Source: Leucosporidium creatinivorum (taxonomy: Eukaryota > Basidiomycota > Microbotryomycetes > Leucosporidiales > Leucosporidiaceae). Taken from it: DNA of 64,000 bases. Below the pieces are notes generated by a model, which saw nothing but the letters and a program-made list of their open reading frames with translations, made no database searches and was not told the origin of the DNA. Below are positions 22,467-33,418 of the stretch, one piece after another (position 1 is the first letter of the stretch; every line of letters starts with the position of its first letter). Made by a program: the position numbers and the translations under genes. Location of the stretch: the NCBI GenBank assembly GCA_001600635.1, contig BCKL01000041.1:3637-67636 (forward strand), given 5' to 3'.

Positions 22467-22971
22467 TAGGCGTCGAGGAAGGTGAGCTCCCTTGCTGCCT
22501 TCGAGTACAGTACGAGCTCGCGCTGATTCGTTCTCCGGCGTGGCAGAGATGTGAATGACGTATTGATGCTGTCGAGTATGGACAAATGCAACGAGAGCGT
22601 GTGATACTGTATTTTGGAGGCTCGTCTGGGCAGGTCGAGCAGCTCGTCTTGTTCGCTGGCTCGGCGTTGCTCGAGAAGGATCAGGCGGCGTGGGACTCTG
22701 CTCGCCTACTACTCTCCAGAAAGCGTCCTTATCATAAAGGAGCGAGCGTTGCTATTGCGAAGGGCAAGGCCCCCCGAACCTCGCCGAACTTCCGAGGCTC
22801 GCTCAACCCCTCTCTCGCCGCCGAGAGCTACGTAAAATAGGTCCGATTGGACATTGCATTGGCACATACGATTAGGCAGATAAGTTAATGAATCGGGTGA
22901 AAAGATGCTGCCTCCTTCACGATACTGAGCCTCCTCCCCGTCCCCGTCCCCGAAAGACAATCCATCACCAC
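22467..22971. other. Convergent intergenic region
   Basis: 505 nt between two stop codons facing each other (Vps3844-like and the acetate-transporter-like gene). It should hold both 3' UTRs. No supported ORF, RNA gene or repeat. Confidence 0.6.
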
Positions 22972-24056
22972 TCAAACCCTACGCTTCTTGGTCAAGTCGA
23001 GGAGGACCGGGAGACGGAAGAGAGAGTCGTTGTCGAGGAGGGAAGCGAGAGTGGCGTACCAGGCGACGCTGTGGGCCATCGGAGGAAGAGTCAGAACACC
23101 GCCGAGACGGGAGAGGCGCTGAGGCGAATGAGTAACTCACAAGGATGCGACGATACCGAAGGCTCCACTAGTCTTGAGGAGAGCAGTTTTTCCAGGGTAT
23201 TTGTATGCTGCGAGGAGAAGTAGCAGCTCAAGGTCAGCATGAGGTCGAGACCCTCGCCGAGCTTCAACCACGCACCGAGACCGAGGAAAAGCAGAGTCAG
23301 GTCTACGAGCGAGAGGAAGATGACGAGACCTCCTGACGACCTGTGGGCCGCCACGATGAAGACGAAGATGGTGATGAACCAGCAAAACATGTACTGAGAG
23401 ACGGCGGTGGGGAACTCGGCGGCGTTGGTGTAGCCGCTGTCGCGCAAGGTAGTCAGCGGGTGCTTCGGTGTGCGGCGTGCTTCTGACATGCAACTAACGT
23501 TGAGACGTCAGACCAGGGAGAAAGGAGAAGAGCGAGCGAGAAGAGGAAGCCGGAGAGCGTGGTGTAAAGGGCGGCGCCGAAGGGGTTGCCCGAAGGGAAC
23601 TCCCCTGCAATGATTGCGGTCGACGGTCAGCAATGTACTCGCTCATCTATGGAAATGGGCCATGGGATGCTACGTACAGATCCCCTGTGGCGCAAGAAGA
23701 GAATAAGGGCGAGGTCAGTCCCGCTTCCCCCGAGTGTTCGTGGTTCGACTCCGAGCGCCAAAAGAGGAACTCACAGCAACCAGAAGAGCTACAGCAGAGT
23801 AGCCCAAGGCAACAGTTACCACAATCGACAGCGACGAGAGCTCGTCCGTTCCCAACGCGACTTGCGAGACGAGGAACAGCGAAACAGCCACCGCCGAGAA
23901 GGCGAGAGGCGAAGGGTTGGCGATCTTGCTGCCGTGATAGACGGGGAGGAAAGCCTGCTCAGTAGATCGGTGCATGGGAGGTGCGGGATGGTGATGGTCG
24001 TTGCCGTTGTCGCCGACGCGAGTGGTCTCTTTGTCGAGGGTGTCGGACTGGGACAT
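22972..24056 (-). CDS. GPR1/FUN34/YaaH (AceTr) family acetate or ammonium transporter
   Basis: Six-helix plasma-membrane protein of the Ato/Gpr1 family, linked in other fungi to acetate or other monocarboxylate uptake and ammonium export. The family signature NPSPLAFSAVAV (from N-P-[AS]-P-L-G-L) follows a hydrophilic N-terminus with KIAN. Later helices include EFPSGNPFGAALYTTLSGF, QYMFCWFITIFVFIVAA, VIFLSLVDLTLLFLGLGAW and SGAFGIVASVAWYATLA. The start is at 24056 (MSQSDTLDKETTRVG). The stop is at 22972-22974 after LTKKRRV. The GA-rich stretch at 24158-24181 would read as a pyrimidine tract in the 5' leader. Substrate is inferred from family only. Confidence 0.88.
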
Positions 24057-24782
24057 GATGAGGTGAGGCGCGACTAAGTTGACGAGCGACGATTCGGCGT
24101 GGAGAAAGTGCGTGAGATGTAGAGAGGTAGATGTGGATTACTGAAAGGGGGATGAAGAAGGAGAGAGAGAGGGAGAGAGAGCAAGCGCCTACCGGCGAGA
24201 GCAAGCCCTCGGCGCGTGACTTTCGGCATGATGATGAGACTCATCTCGAGCTTGATAGACCTGCTGAGCTCCAAGTACGCTTATGTAGCCTCTTGCGTTG
24301 GTAGCTGGCTGCTCCCCCGCATTCTTGCAGAGTCAAGAGCAGCTCTCAAGTGCACGAAGGCTTCGCAAGCAGTCGAAAAATCCACGATCTCATCACTCAA
24401 CCGGCTCGAGGAATCTTAAATCGAAAGGATCTCGACGCGGAAGCACTCGCTGATTTGCACTCAGAGTGCTCCTGAAGCCAAGCCCCACTTTTCAGACTCG
24501 TAGAGCCAACGCCGAGGGAGCACCTGACCTGGCTGAGGTGCTCGTCGAGCCCGCCGAGAAACCAAGCAGGCTACTCGCTGGAGTTCCCAAGACTTGTAGA
24601 GCTAGCTCCGAGAAGGCGTTGTCCTTCCCTCGCCCTCCCCTTGCCTGCAGCTCGCCAGGACCCCCACCCCACCGACCCTCGGTCGAAGCGAAGATAAGCG
24701 TGTTGCTGACCTGTCAAGGAGTGGGAGCGAAGGAGGTACCTTTACATCGTATATGGCAATGTTACACGATTCCTCAGCAAGT
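24057..24782. other. Intergenic region upstream of the AceTr gene
   Basis: 726 nt between a minus-strand start (24056) and the stop of the next minus-strand gene (24783). It contains a GA-rich tract (24158-24181 on the plus strand) that would be a CT-rich leader in the AceTr transcript, with a possible CTTTCAG acceptor beside it. Nothing else is supported. Confidence 0.5.
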
Positions 24783-27086
24783 CTATACCCTCGTGAAGAC
24801 CACCTCCGGCTCGCCCCACTTCCCCTCGCCACGACGCTTCCTCTCCCGCTTCGCTACCTCCGGTCCAGCGCCCCATGCCCCCCATAGCTTGACCCTTTTC
24901 CCATCAACAATATCCACCCTGATCTCCTCGTCTCCATCATACATCAGCAAGCCCTGCTCGCGGCCCTCAACACCGCCGAACACGCTCGCCGCGACCGCCT
25001 TCCAACTTTCGCCCTCGTCGTGCTCGAGGACGAGGTGGGACATGCCAAAGAAGCCGGGAGCAGCGAGTAGGAGCGCACTACGGGATGGACCTGGCGTGTC
25101 GTCGGTCGAAAGGATGCCCTCGAGCCTTTGGTAGAGATCGGCGCAGGCCGAGGGGAGGTTCGATGTCGACGAGGCATGGTCGGAGGAAGGAGAGGCGCAA
25201 ATGCTAACGTCGCCATACGCGGAGTCATGGTAGGTACCAATGTAGCCCTTATGAAGCACCGAGGGACCGTCCTTGAGTCCTGAAGCTGCGAAGACCGATG
25301 CGATGCGAGCGGCTTGCTGGGCGTGGTTGGCGGCAAATTTCTGGCGATAGCTATGGGAGACGGCGGATCAATTTGCCTGCTCGGACAAACATGAGACCGA
25401 AGCGACTGAGCCTCACCGAGCGTTCCAGTCGATCTTGTTGAGGCCGAGCAGCTCGTCGAAAGCGCGCTGGACGGCGACATCGGCGACGGCGTTTCCTGTG
25501 CTGAGGAGCGATGCGAGATCAGCAAACTCCTTTCAAAGCAAACGAGAGACCACCCACCCAGCAGCATTGCAAAGGGCGACGACACCGATGCCTCGGTCGG
25601 CGCTCCAAAGCAGCTGGGATCCGAATCCCGGGATGTCGCCTGTGCATAGAGGATGATCAGCCGCTGTTACCACAAGTCGAGATTGATCATGCTCACCACC
25701 ATGTCTGTATGCCTGTACGCCTTGATACGAGAAGCTCATCAAACCCAGGCTGTACTGAGCCGCCGAGGTTTCGGGCCAGTCACTCGCCAACTCCTGCACC
25801 ATATGGCCGTCGGTCATGCGTTTGACGCTAGCTGGAGATAAGACAGCATCGAGGGTGGTCTCGCTGCTGGCATTGCGCTGTGGATTGACAGTCGTCGTCA
25901 GCAATCGGATTCGGCTCTCGAGTCCGAGCGGACTCGCGAGAAGCGAGCAGATCGCACCTGCTTGATGAGAAGAGCAAGCCACTTGACAAGGTCTCGAGCT
26001 GAACTGACGACTCCTCCAGCCCCGGCGAGTAACTGAAGCTCTTCGAACGTGGCGTTAAAGTTGTAGGGGATCTCGGCGCTGGTCCAGTTCTTGAGCGGCA
26101 CGTACGAGGACGAGAGACGTTCCATGGCGTCAGAATCGTCGAGAAGAGGCGTGTAGGTGGTGGAGGACATGTTGAGCGGCTCGAAGAAGGTGGAGGAGAC
26201 GAAGTCGGTGAAGGGCTGGTCCGAGAGCTCCGAGACGAGGTAGGCCGCCACGATGAACATTTGGCTGGTGGAAGGGAAAGTTCAGCAGCTGAAGTTGCCG
26301 GTGAGACTGCTCGGCGTACTTGTTGTACCTGTGAAGGAGAAGGTCAGCCAACCCGACAAGATATGGCCGAGAGGTCGTCAAGAGCTCACTGCCACTCGGA
26401 GCGGAACTCGGCGGAAGGCCTCAAGCCTGAGATACGCTCAACAAACTCTCGAGGGGTCTCCCCGGGCTGATAGCTATGCTCGTGCCTGTAGAAGCGAGTC
26501 GGTGAATGGTTCGGCGACAGCAGCCAGCCCGAACTCACCTCGGCAGTCCCGTTCTGTGGCTCAGAAGGTCGATGAGCGTCGCCTGCTCGTTTGCAAAAGG
26601 ATCGCTGAACTTGAGCTCCGACAGCAGCGTCGTCACTTTGTCTTCCCACGAGAGCTTGCCGTCGTCAACGAGACGGGCGACAGCAGCAGCGGTGATGGCC
26701 TGTAGAGCTGGAGGTGAGCTCCTGGGAGCAGGACATTAACTTTGACCAGCTTGCCTTGCTGTTACTGGCGATGCCGAAGAGCGTCTGCAGCGGAAAACGT
26801 CAGCTCGGGGCGGCAAGAGGAAGCCGAACAGACGCACATCCTCGTCCACCTTTCTCCCCTTGCCAGCAGTTCCGTAGCCGCGGAAATCGGTCTGTAGGCT
26901 TCCATCTTCTGCTACCTTGACAACACCGAACGACAGGCCCGGAACAGCCCACTCCTCGAGCAGCTGGGCAGCGAATGCGTCGAATTCGGTGCTGAGGAGA
27001 GAGGAAGAAGGTGGAGCAGCGAAAGGGATCTGGTGGGAAGCAGCTGCCAGTCCGGCGAGTCCGACGGCGAAGGCGAGCGAGCGCAT
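24783..27086 (-). CDS. Secreted serine beta-lactamase/penicillin-binding-protein-like hydrolase
   Basis: A predicted extracellular serine hydrolase of the class C beta-lactamase fold (PF00144-type), in fungi usually an esterase, peptidase or lactonase of unknown substrate. The Met at 27086 begins a signal peptide (MRSLAFAVGLAGLAAAS). Three active-site motifs are visible: S90-N-S-K93 in TLFGIASNSK (S-x-x-K), Y-N-N in WQYNNQMFIVAAYL (Y-x-N) and H-G-G before DIPGFGS. SSARDLVKWLALL and EPLNMSSTTYTP are also typical. A C-terminal beta-rich domain (KGYIGTYHDSAYGDVSI) follows, giving about 600 residues. There are about ten exons. The intron directly after the S-x-x-K motif (26700-26754) seems to use a GC donor. 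Dense introns argue against recent bacterial transfer. Confidence 0.9.
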
Positions 27087-27222
27087 GTCGACGAGCAGGG
27101 AACGAGCGGAGGGAAAGAAGCGACCGCGCGGTCGAGCTCGCAAGTGGGGCCGGCGGCGAGTCCAGCAACAAGGTTGAGTTACAAGTAGGAAATTCAACAG
27201 GTCTATGATACATAAGACTGTA

Positions 27223-29793
27223 TCACAACAAGGCATCCAACACTGCGAGGGCCTCCTTTGCACTCGGCCGATCTGCCTCCCTCGGCCTTGTCATGGCCTG
27301 AAGCAACGAACGAATCTCGAGAGGAACTACATCCTCGCCGTTGAGGAAGTACTGGTGAGGCGTCCCATTCGAATAGATCGCGTTGGCGTAGATGGTGAAG
27401 TCCTCCTCGTCGGCCGTATGTTCATCATCGTCGTCCTCGTCGGAGAGGGCAGCTGTTTCGTCGTCGAGGGGAGGCGATGGAGGAGGAAGGAGAAGGAACG
27501 GAACGGTAGAGGCATGATGGGCGAAAGAGGCAGCGGAGGAAGGTGTCCCCGGGCTTGTCGACGGCGCCTCCTCGAGCTCAGCGGACTCGTCGGCGAGCAG
27601 GCGGTTGGCGCTGACCGCCAACGTCCAGCTCGAGCGTCCTCTCCCGCTCGCCACACTCCTATCACTCTCCACACTCCCGCTCCTCCTCCCTTGCCTGCTG
27701 CCTCCCAGCACGCTCAATCCCGCCGCGCTCCCCGTCCTGCTCGCTCCACTCCCAGCCCTACTCCTCCCACTCCTGACGCTCCCCTGCCTACTCAGACTAG
27801 CGCTCTCGAACCCTCCTTCCCTCCTCCTCTCTTCCCACTCCCAATACCCTCCTCGGCTCGCCCACAGCGTTCGCTCGACAGTCCGCATGCCTTCGTAGGG
27901 CTCGTGACCGGTGATGAGGACCGAGAGGGTGACGCCGAGGGAAAAGATGTCGGAGGGTCGACCAAAGGGAGAAGGTGGAGGGCGAAAGAACTCGGGGGGA
28001 GAGTAGGGAGCTGTGCCGAGGCCGAGAGGGTCGGATGGCGGTGGGAGCAACGAGGAGGGAGAGGGGAGGAAGGACGACATCCCAAAGTCGGAGAGACGTA
28101 GAGTGAGATCCGATGCGACCTGTAGAGTAGCGAAAAGGTCAGCCGACGAGCTCTTCGAGCGAGGCCAAAACGAGAAATTCACAAGGACATTCTGAGGCTT
28201 GATGTCGGCGTGCAAGACGCCGCGCTCGTGCGCCCAAGCTACAGCAGAAACGAGCTGCCTAGCCCATTCGAGCCATCGTCGCTTGCCTATCCGCTCGGGA
28301 TACATTTTGGCGAAGCTGAGCGTGTGGCCGAATGGGCAGTACTCGAGGAGGAGGATCAGGCGAGGCGAGTCGGCGGGGATGGAAGGAGTGGCTCTTATGG
28401 ATGTGACGGGGAGAGCTGCCGATGAGAGGTTGCTCGGGTTGCTCGTTGTGGAGAGACGATGGCCCTCGACTGCGAGAAAGTCGGGGCGAGGAGGAGCGGG
28501 GCAGGGGTCCGAGTGCCGAGGTCCCTTCTTGCGCGAGGACTGCTGTAGCTCAACAAGCTGTTGAGGCTGAGGATGCGGTGCAGGGGCCTGGTCCAGATCG
28601 CCGAGTGGGAACGAGGCAAAGAACTCGCCGCCGCTCTCGATGGAGGGTGAGCCGATGAGAGGGGAGAGGTCGCTGGGAGTGAACGAGTGCTGACGACGAA
28701 GGGAGCGGCGGTGGGGGATCTTGGCGGCTGCTGAGGTGGCGGCCATGTCGGAGACCGCGCGCAAGTCGGTCGAGGAGGCCCAATTGGTAGGGCGGCCGAA
28801 TCCTCCCGCTGCGCTCGCATCCTCCCAAGCCTTCTTCCTCCTACTAGCATGATCCTCCTCTCCGACCATCTCTACTCCATCTTGCTCATCCTTGACTCCG
28901 TAGAGACCCAGGATGAATCGGCTGCCCCGGTCGGCGAGCGAGCCGGGAGGGAACGGCGGCATCTGCGCTGCAAGCTTGGAGAGGATGAAAGCCTCGCCAA
29001 GCCCAGCGAGCTGCGACTCGCGATCCGCAAAGATTCGTTTGGCGGCGCAGAGGGTCCATGTCGGTGGGAGAGAGGAGGAAGGTCGAGGGAGGAAGGAGGC
29101 GAGGTAGACGTTGGCGTGGCGGCCTTCGCCGAGTAAGTACTCTCGGGCGGGGACGAGGCGAAGTCGAGGAGATTGTCGAAGGTCGAGGACGGGGTTGTCG
29201 CTGATGCCGGGGCCGTGAGTCGAGGCTGCTGCTCCTCCGCTGCGAGCTTCTACTCGGCCGTTCTGTCCGTGGAAGAACTCTGGCGAGGTAGGCGTGTGCG
29301 GTAGCTCCTCCCTGGTAGCTTTGGCTGGCAGTGCGATGCCACCCAGCCCCGGCGGTGGGCCGTTGGCTGAGAGGTGGGCTGAGAGGTGCTTTGAGGTTGA
29401 GGATGCGAGTTTCGGCGATGGTGGAGTGAAGGCAAGATGGTCGTTGTCGAGTGATGTCCGCCTAGCTTGTTGTAACTCCCTCTCACGCTCCTGTGCCCTC
29501 CAGCTCGGTCGTGGTGCAGGGATGTCGAGCGGCGTTGAGGGAGTGGGCGGAGTTGAGCTTCGGCTGGGGACGTTGGGGGTGACGGGCGACCAGTCAAAGG
29601 AGAAGAGCGAGTTTCGGGAGGTCTTCTTGGGCTCCGGCGTGCGAGGTGTAGGTGAAGGAGTGGACGAGGTGGCCAGACCGAGAGCGGCTTGTTCTGAGGG
29701 CAGGAGGAGCGTCGGCGAAACGGGCGGTAGCTCGAGTTGAGGTGCTGCTGATGGTGATGTAGATATCGGCGGTGGTGGTGGTGCTCGTAGCAT
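27223..29793 (-). CDS. Serine/threonine protein kinase with long N-terminal tail
   Basis: A protein kinase of about 835 residues; group not identified. The first 200 or so residues are Pro/Ser/Thr-rich and disordered. Kinase motifs in order: glycine loop LGEGRHANVYLASF, catalytic lysine in CAAKRIF, catalytic loop LHADIKPQNVL (HAD replaces HRD, Asp kept), DFG in LSDFGMS, and TAPYSPPEFF (P-P-E for A-P-E). IFSLGVTLSVLITGHEPYEG and RPREADRPSAKEAL end the C-lobe. Long inserts (Ser-rich near 28400-28800 and 27550-27750) interrupt both lobes. One 63-nt intron (28120-28182, GTGAAT donor, GCTGACC branch, CTACAG acceptor) lies between the catalytic loop and DFG; it has no stop and keeps frame. An acceptor-like CGCTACAG just before the ATG suggests a 5'-UTR intron. 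Confidence 0.85.
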   Translation of the reverse strand: MLRAPPPPPISTSPSAAPQLELPPVSPTLLLPSEQAALGLATSSTPSPTPRTPEPKKTSRNSLFSFDWSPVTPNVPSRSSTPPTPSTPLDIPAPRPSWRAQERERELQQARRTSLDNDHLAFTPPSPKLASSTSKHLSAHLSANGPPPGLGGIALPAKATREELPHTPTSPEFFHGQNGRVEARSGGAAASTHGPGISDNPVLDLRQSPRLRLVPAREYLLGEGRHANVYLASFLPRPSSSLPPTWTLCAAKRIFADRESQLAGLGEAFILSKLAAQMPPFPPGSLADRGSRFILGLYGVKDEQDGVEMVGEEDHASRRKKAWEDASAAGGFGRPTNWASSTDLRAVSDMAATSAAAKIPHRRSLRRQHSFTPSDLSPLIGSPSIESGGEFFASFPLGDLDQAPAPHPQPQQLVELQQSSRKKGPRHSDPCPAPPRPDFLAVEGHRLSTTSNPSNLSSAALPVTSIRATPSIPADSPRLILLLEYCPFGHTLSFAKMYPERIGKRRWLEWARQLVSAVAWAHERGVLHADIKPQNVLVNFSFWPRSKSSSADLFATLQVASDLTLRLSDFGMSSFLPSPSSLLPPPSDPLGLGTAPYSPPEFFRPPPSPFGRPSDIFSLGVTLSVLITGHEPYEGMRTVERTLWASRGGYWEWEERRREGGFESASLSRQGSVRSGRSRAGSGASRTGSAAGLSVLGGSRQGRRSGSVESDRSVASGRGRSSWTLAVSANRLLADESAELEEAPSTSPGTPSSAASFAHHASTVPFLLLPPPSPPLDDETAALSDEDDDDEHTADEEDFTIYANAIYSNGTPHQYFLNGEDVVPLEIRSLLQAMTRPREADRPSAKEALAVLDALL

Positions 29794-30467
29794 GGAGGTA
29801 GGACCTGTAGCGAGAATGAGAGCGAGGAGCGAAGCGAGTCAGTGCTTCCGGTTAGCGACGACGTTACGTCAAGTGGGTTTGAGGAGCTGCACGAGCAGGA
29901 TAGGAGAGCTGTAGTACTGAGCTACAGCTGGAGTTCCCTGCTCAGCTCTGAAAGCCCCCTCATCCGCTGCCTCGCCGACCCACGGGAGCGGCTCGTCTCG
30001 CCTCGTTCGATCGACTCACCGGCAGGCTGACCTACACGCTAGACCTTGGGTCAGAGAAGCCGCTCTTGAATGCAAGCAACCTCGAAGTCGCTCCTGCTGC
30101 TGCTGCTGATCCTTAGCGGCTTGTTAGCGGTCGACTGCTGCAGCGGGGATTGGCGATGGCAACCTGGACGAGCTCGACGGCCGTGCTTGTGTAGGTCGGT
30201 AGCCTCTAAAGGCCGAGGGACGAGTCCCCGTGAGGCGGCGAGGTACGAGCACCTGAAGAGGAGAAGATGGGAGGAAGGAGAAGAGCGACTTGGGCTTCGA
30301 GCCGGCTTCTGCTTCGCAAAGGCCTACAGGAGTATCTCGAATTCGGGCGTGCTTCCTGAATAGAGAGCACCAGTGTTGAACTGCACTCTTAAAAATGATA
30401 CTAAGCTACTAATGATCCATTGAAACCCATCTCCTTTCCCATCTCGGCCGAGCCGCTTGACACCATC
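29794..30467. other. Intergenic region upstream of the kinase gene
   Basis: 674 nt holding the kinase promoter and probable 5'-UTR exon (acceptor next to 29793), plus the 3' region of the permease gene (stop 30468). No other feature is supported. Confidence 0.5.
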
Positions 30468-33105
30468 CTACTCCACCTTGGCCGCCGTCGTAGTGCCATC
30501 CATCGTCTTCTCATGCATTGTGAGGTCGTCGTCCGATCCCACTTGAATGCCTGCACGAGCCTGAGCGACGAACTCTCGCGAGAGCCACTTCGACTCGGGG
30601 ACGATCCACCACGAGACGACTCCGATGATGGTGACGAAAGCGAAGATGACGCAGGAGAAGTTGAACGTCTCGGGCGTGACGGGCCAGACGTAGGGGGAGA
30701 ACATGACCGCGCAGATAAAAACTGGAAGAGAAGCGAAAGGTCAGCGCCGAGCCCCGACGAGGGAAGTGAGGGAGTTGCTTACGGTTCCACACAGCCGAGA
30801 TCACACAGAAGAGGGTAGACCAGCGACCGGTTGACCACTTGCCGTTGGTGAACTGGCCACGGGTGAAGATGAGCCTGTCGCAGTCGGAGGGGGTCAGCTC
30901 GGCTCGGCGGGAGAGGCAGAATGACGACCGTACCGGAGAATAGGGATAAGCGCGTATGAGGCTAGCGTAGGGACGCCTGAGATGGAAATAAGTGATGTGA
31001 AGGCGACGTTGGAAGGGAGGATGGTGCAGAGAAGGACAGCGGCGACCTGCGAGGGAGGCGGGAGTCAGTTTACGCCTTTCGACTGGCCTCGAGACAGCCG
31101 ACCACTCACCATCCAGATGAAGAGCACTGCGTTCTTGGGCATACCGTTCTTGTCGACTTTGCCGATCCACGCGGAGCCTGGAATGATCCCGTCGCGGGCG
31201 ATGGAGGAAACGAGACGAGAGGCGGCGACGATGCAGACGGACATGTTCTGTTGCAGCGAGGACCGGGAGTCAGCTCTACAATTTCGAGACGATCCGAGAC
31301 GACTTACAATGAGGAGTCCAATGATGGAGACGACCGAGACGAAAACCTGGCCTCCAGAGCCGAGGGCGAGCTCGAAGAGAAGGACAAGAGGCTGAGGAGC
31401 TCCGAGCTCGTACAGCGTCTCGATGGGAGGCGAACAGAAGAGGAGGAGGAGGAGTAGAGCTGCGCCGAGATCGACAGAGTTAGCGTCGGGCTTCGAGCTA
31501 GAGAGACCGGCTCCGACTTACGGAATCCCATGATGCCGGTGACGGCAGCGGACCAGAACACACCTCGTGCAGCAGCGAGAGATGGGTCCTTAACCTCCTC
31601 GGCGACATGAGCTGCGAGGGAGAGGTAGGTCAGCCGAGGCTCGAGGGAGTCGATCGCCGGAAGCTATGGAGACTCACCGGCAGCGTCAAATCCAGTAATG
31701 ACATAGGCGCAGCTGAGGTATGAGAGACACCAGTTCCATCCCGTGCTGGCTCCCGTGCCGTTGAACGATTCGGTGAAGACGAACTTGGCCGAGCGAAGTC
31801 CGTAGGTCCTGCTGGCTCCGACGGGCAGAGCGATGAAGAGGATGATGTAGAGGGCAACCATGAGGACGAGAGACGCTTTGAAGATCCACTTGAACTTGCG
31901 CGCTGAAGGGGGGGAACGAGGGTCAGCGCCGGTCGGGCTCTCAAGGGTTCGGCGATGGCTTACGAGCAAGGAAGTTGGTGTAGATGGTGAAGGCGAGGAG
32001 GACTTGCGAGATACCGAACGTGAGGGCTCGGAAATTGATGTTGCTGTAGTCGACTCCTCCGGGGAAATCGACGTTGAAGGCGACGAATTGCGAGGTGATG
32101 AAATTCGACGTTGCCTGCGCGGTCGAGGCGACGAACGAAGTCCAGGCGGCGGTCGTCCAGCATCCTACAACGAATCCAGCAAGGCGACCGTACTTGGGTC
32201 CAGCGGCGGCGGCGGCCCAGAGGTAGATCGAGCCGGAGAGGGGAATCGCCGAGCAGATTTCGGCGAGGGAGGCGGCTGTGATGGTGGTCCCGATGACTGT
32301 CACGATCCAAGAGCTCCACAAAGCGGCCGGTCCGCCTGAATAGATTCCCGTAGAGTATGCTGTAGAGGGTGAAGTAGTAAGCGACTGCTGCTCGGCGCGA
32401 ATTTACGAAGCAGGCGGCTGTGGCGGATACTTTAGACCTCACCTATCTGGAGACCTCCGACGAAATACATCCCTCCGAATGCCGCCATGAAGCTTTGGAA
32501 GAGCCGGCGAATCAGCTATCGCTCCTCGGCGCTCGGGGCTGGTTCGACTTACGATTCGAATGTGCTCCAGGTCCGATGAAGGGTCTACAATGGTAGAATG
32601 CGGTTAGTATTATTCTCCAGGTCGCAAGAAGGCTCAACTTACCTGCTTGTAGCCCAGCTCCGCCTTGATACGGGTCAGAGGGTCAGTTCTCGCTCGGCGT
32701 AACGAAAGGCGAAAAAGGGGGGAGGGTCTAGCACTTCGTTGCGCACGCATTATCGTGATCACGTTCAACGGTGTAATCTCAGCCGCTCTACTCGACTACA
32801 CAATCTCTACCCCCAGCGGCGAAGCGCCAAGGGCTTCAAAAGCTCGTCTTTCAAGACAGCACCCGCGTGCTACAGCGCAGAGGAGCTTTGGGTAAAGCTC
32901 ATGCGAGTGGTTATCGTTCAAGGACGTTACCTGTAGTGTGTTGCGCGATCGAGGTACATGAGGCCGTTGGCAGCGATTTCGACGATGTTTGCGGGCGAGC
33001 GAGAGACGAGACCTCCTCCGCTTAAGGTCTTACGAGGTGTTGCTCGTCCTTGGTGAGGTGGTGTGTCGGGTTGACTTGAGCGGGTGTCGTAGCTGCTGCT
33101 GCCAT
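30468..33105 (-). CDS. APC-superfamily amino acid / GABA / choline-type permease
   Basis: A 12-helix membrane transporter of the amino acid-polyamine-organocation family, closest in look to the fungal UGA4/BAT1/HNM1 group. The start at 33105 gives exon 1 of exactly 24 codons (33105-33034) ending DEQHL. A 369-nt first intron joins it to AELGYKQTLHRTWSTFESF, restoring the family block DEQxLAELGYKQxLxR. Later blocks include FGGMYFVGGLQIG, GGPAALWSSWIVTVIGT, LAEICSAIPLSGSIYLW, FTESFNGTGASTGWNW, YVITGFDAAGHVAEEV and SRLVSSIARDGIIPGS. The protein ends with a hydrophilic tail (TMDGTTTAAKVE). About 13 exons. Substrate cannot be read from sequence. A frame opening at 33139 reads through the exon 1 donor and is rejected. 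Confidence 0.88.
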
Positions 33106-33418
33106 GTTGATAGACGAGACGAGGTGGGCGTAGGAGCAAGAGCGGCGAGATGTCTCGGAGTTCGTCGGTTGGCGAAAGTCGGGAAGGGTCGAATATTGCA
33201 AAGAGGTTCTGTGGTGCAGCCTGAGTGGAGAACGATGTGACTGGTCACTTGGTAGAGCCTTACTGAGCCTTGAGACGCTCATTTGGGCCGACTTTAGCTT
33301 GCGCCTCATCGCCGAGCAGCCCCATAAAGGCTGAGAGCTCCAGGACTTCGCAGCACCAGCGAGAAACAGCACAACACATCACCAATCAGTACAAAAACAC
33401 CCCCAACAAGCTACAACC

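Noticed and set aside
23740-23760. ggttcgactcc, resembling a tRNA T-loop
   Set aside because: It lies in an intron of the AceTr gene and I could not fold a cloverleaf with acceptor stem and anticodon arm around it.
24783-27086. Recent bacterial origin of the beta-lactamase-like gene
   Set aside because: The gene has about ten introns with the local splice-site style and base composition like its neighbours, so a recent transfer is unlikely.
32927-33139. Alternative permease N-terminus starting at 33139
   Set aside because: That frame runs through the exon 1 donor and gives no family match, whereas the 33105 start plus the long intron restores the conserved DEQxLAELGYKQ block.
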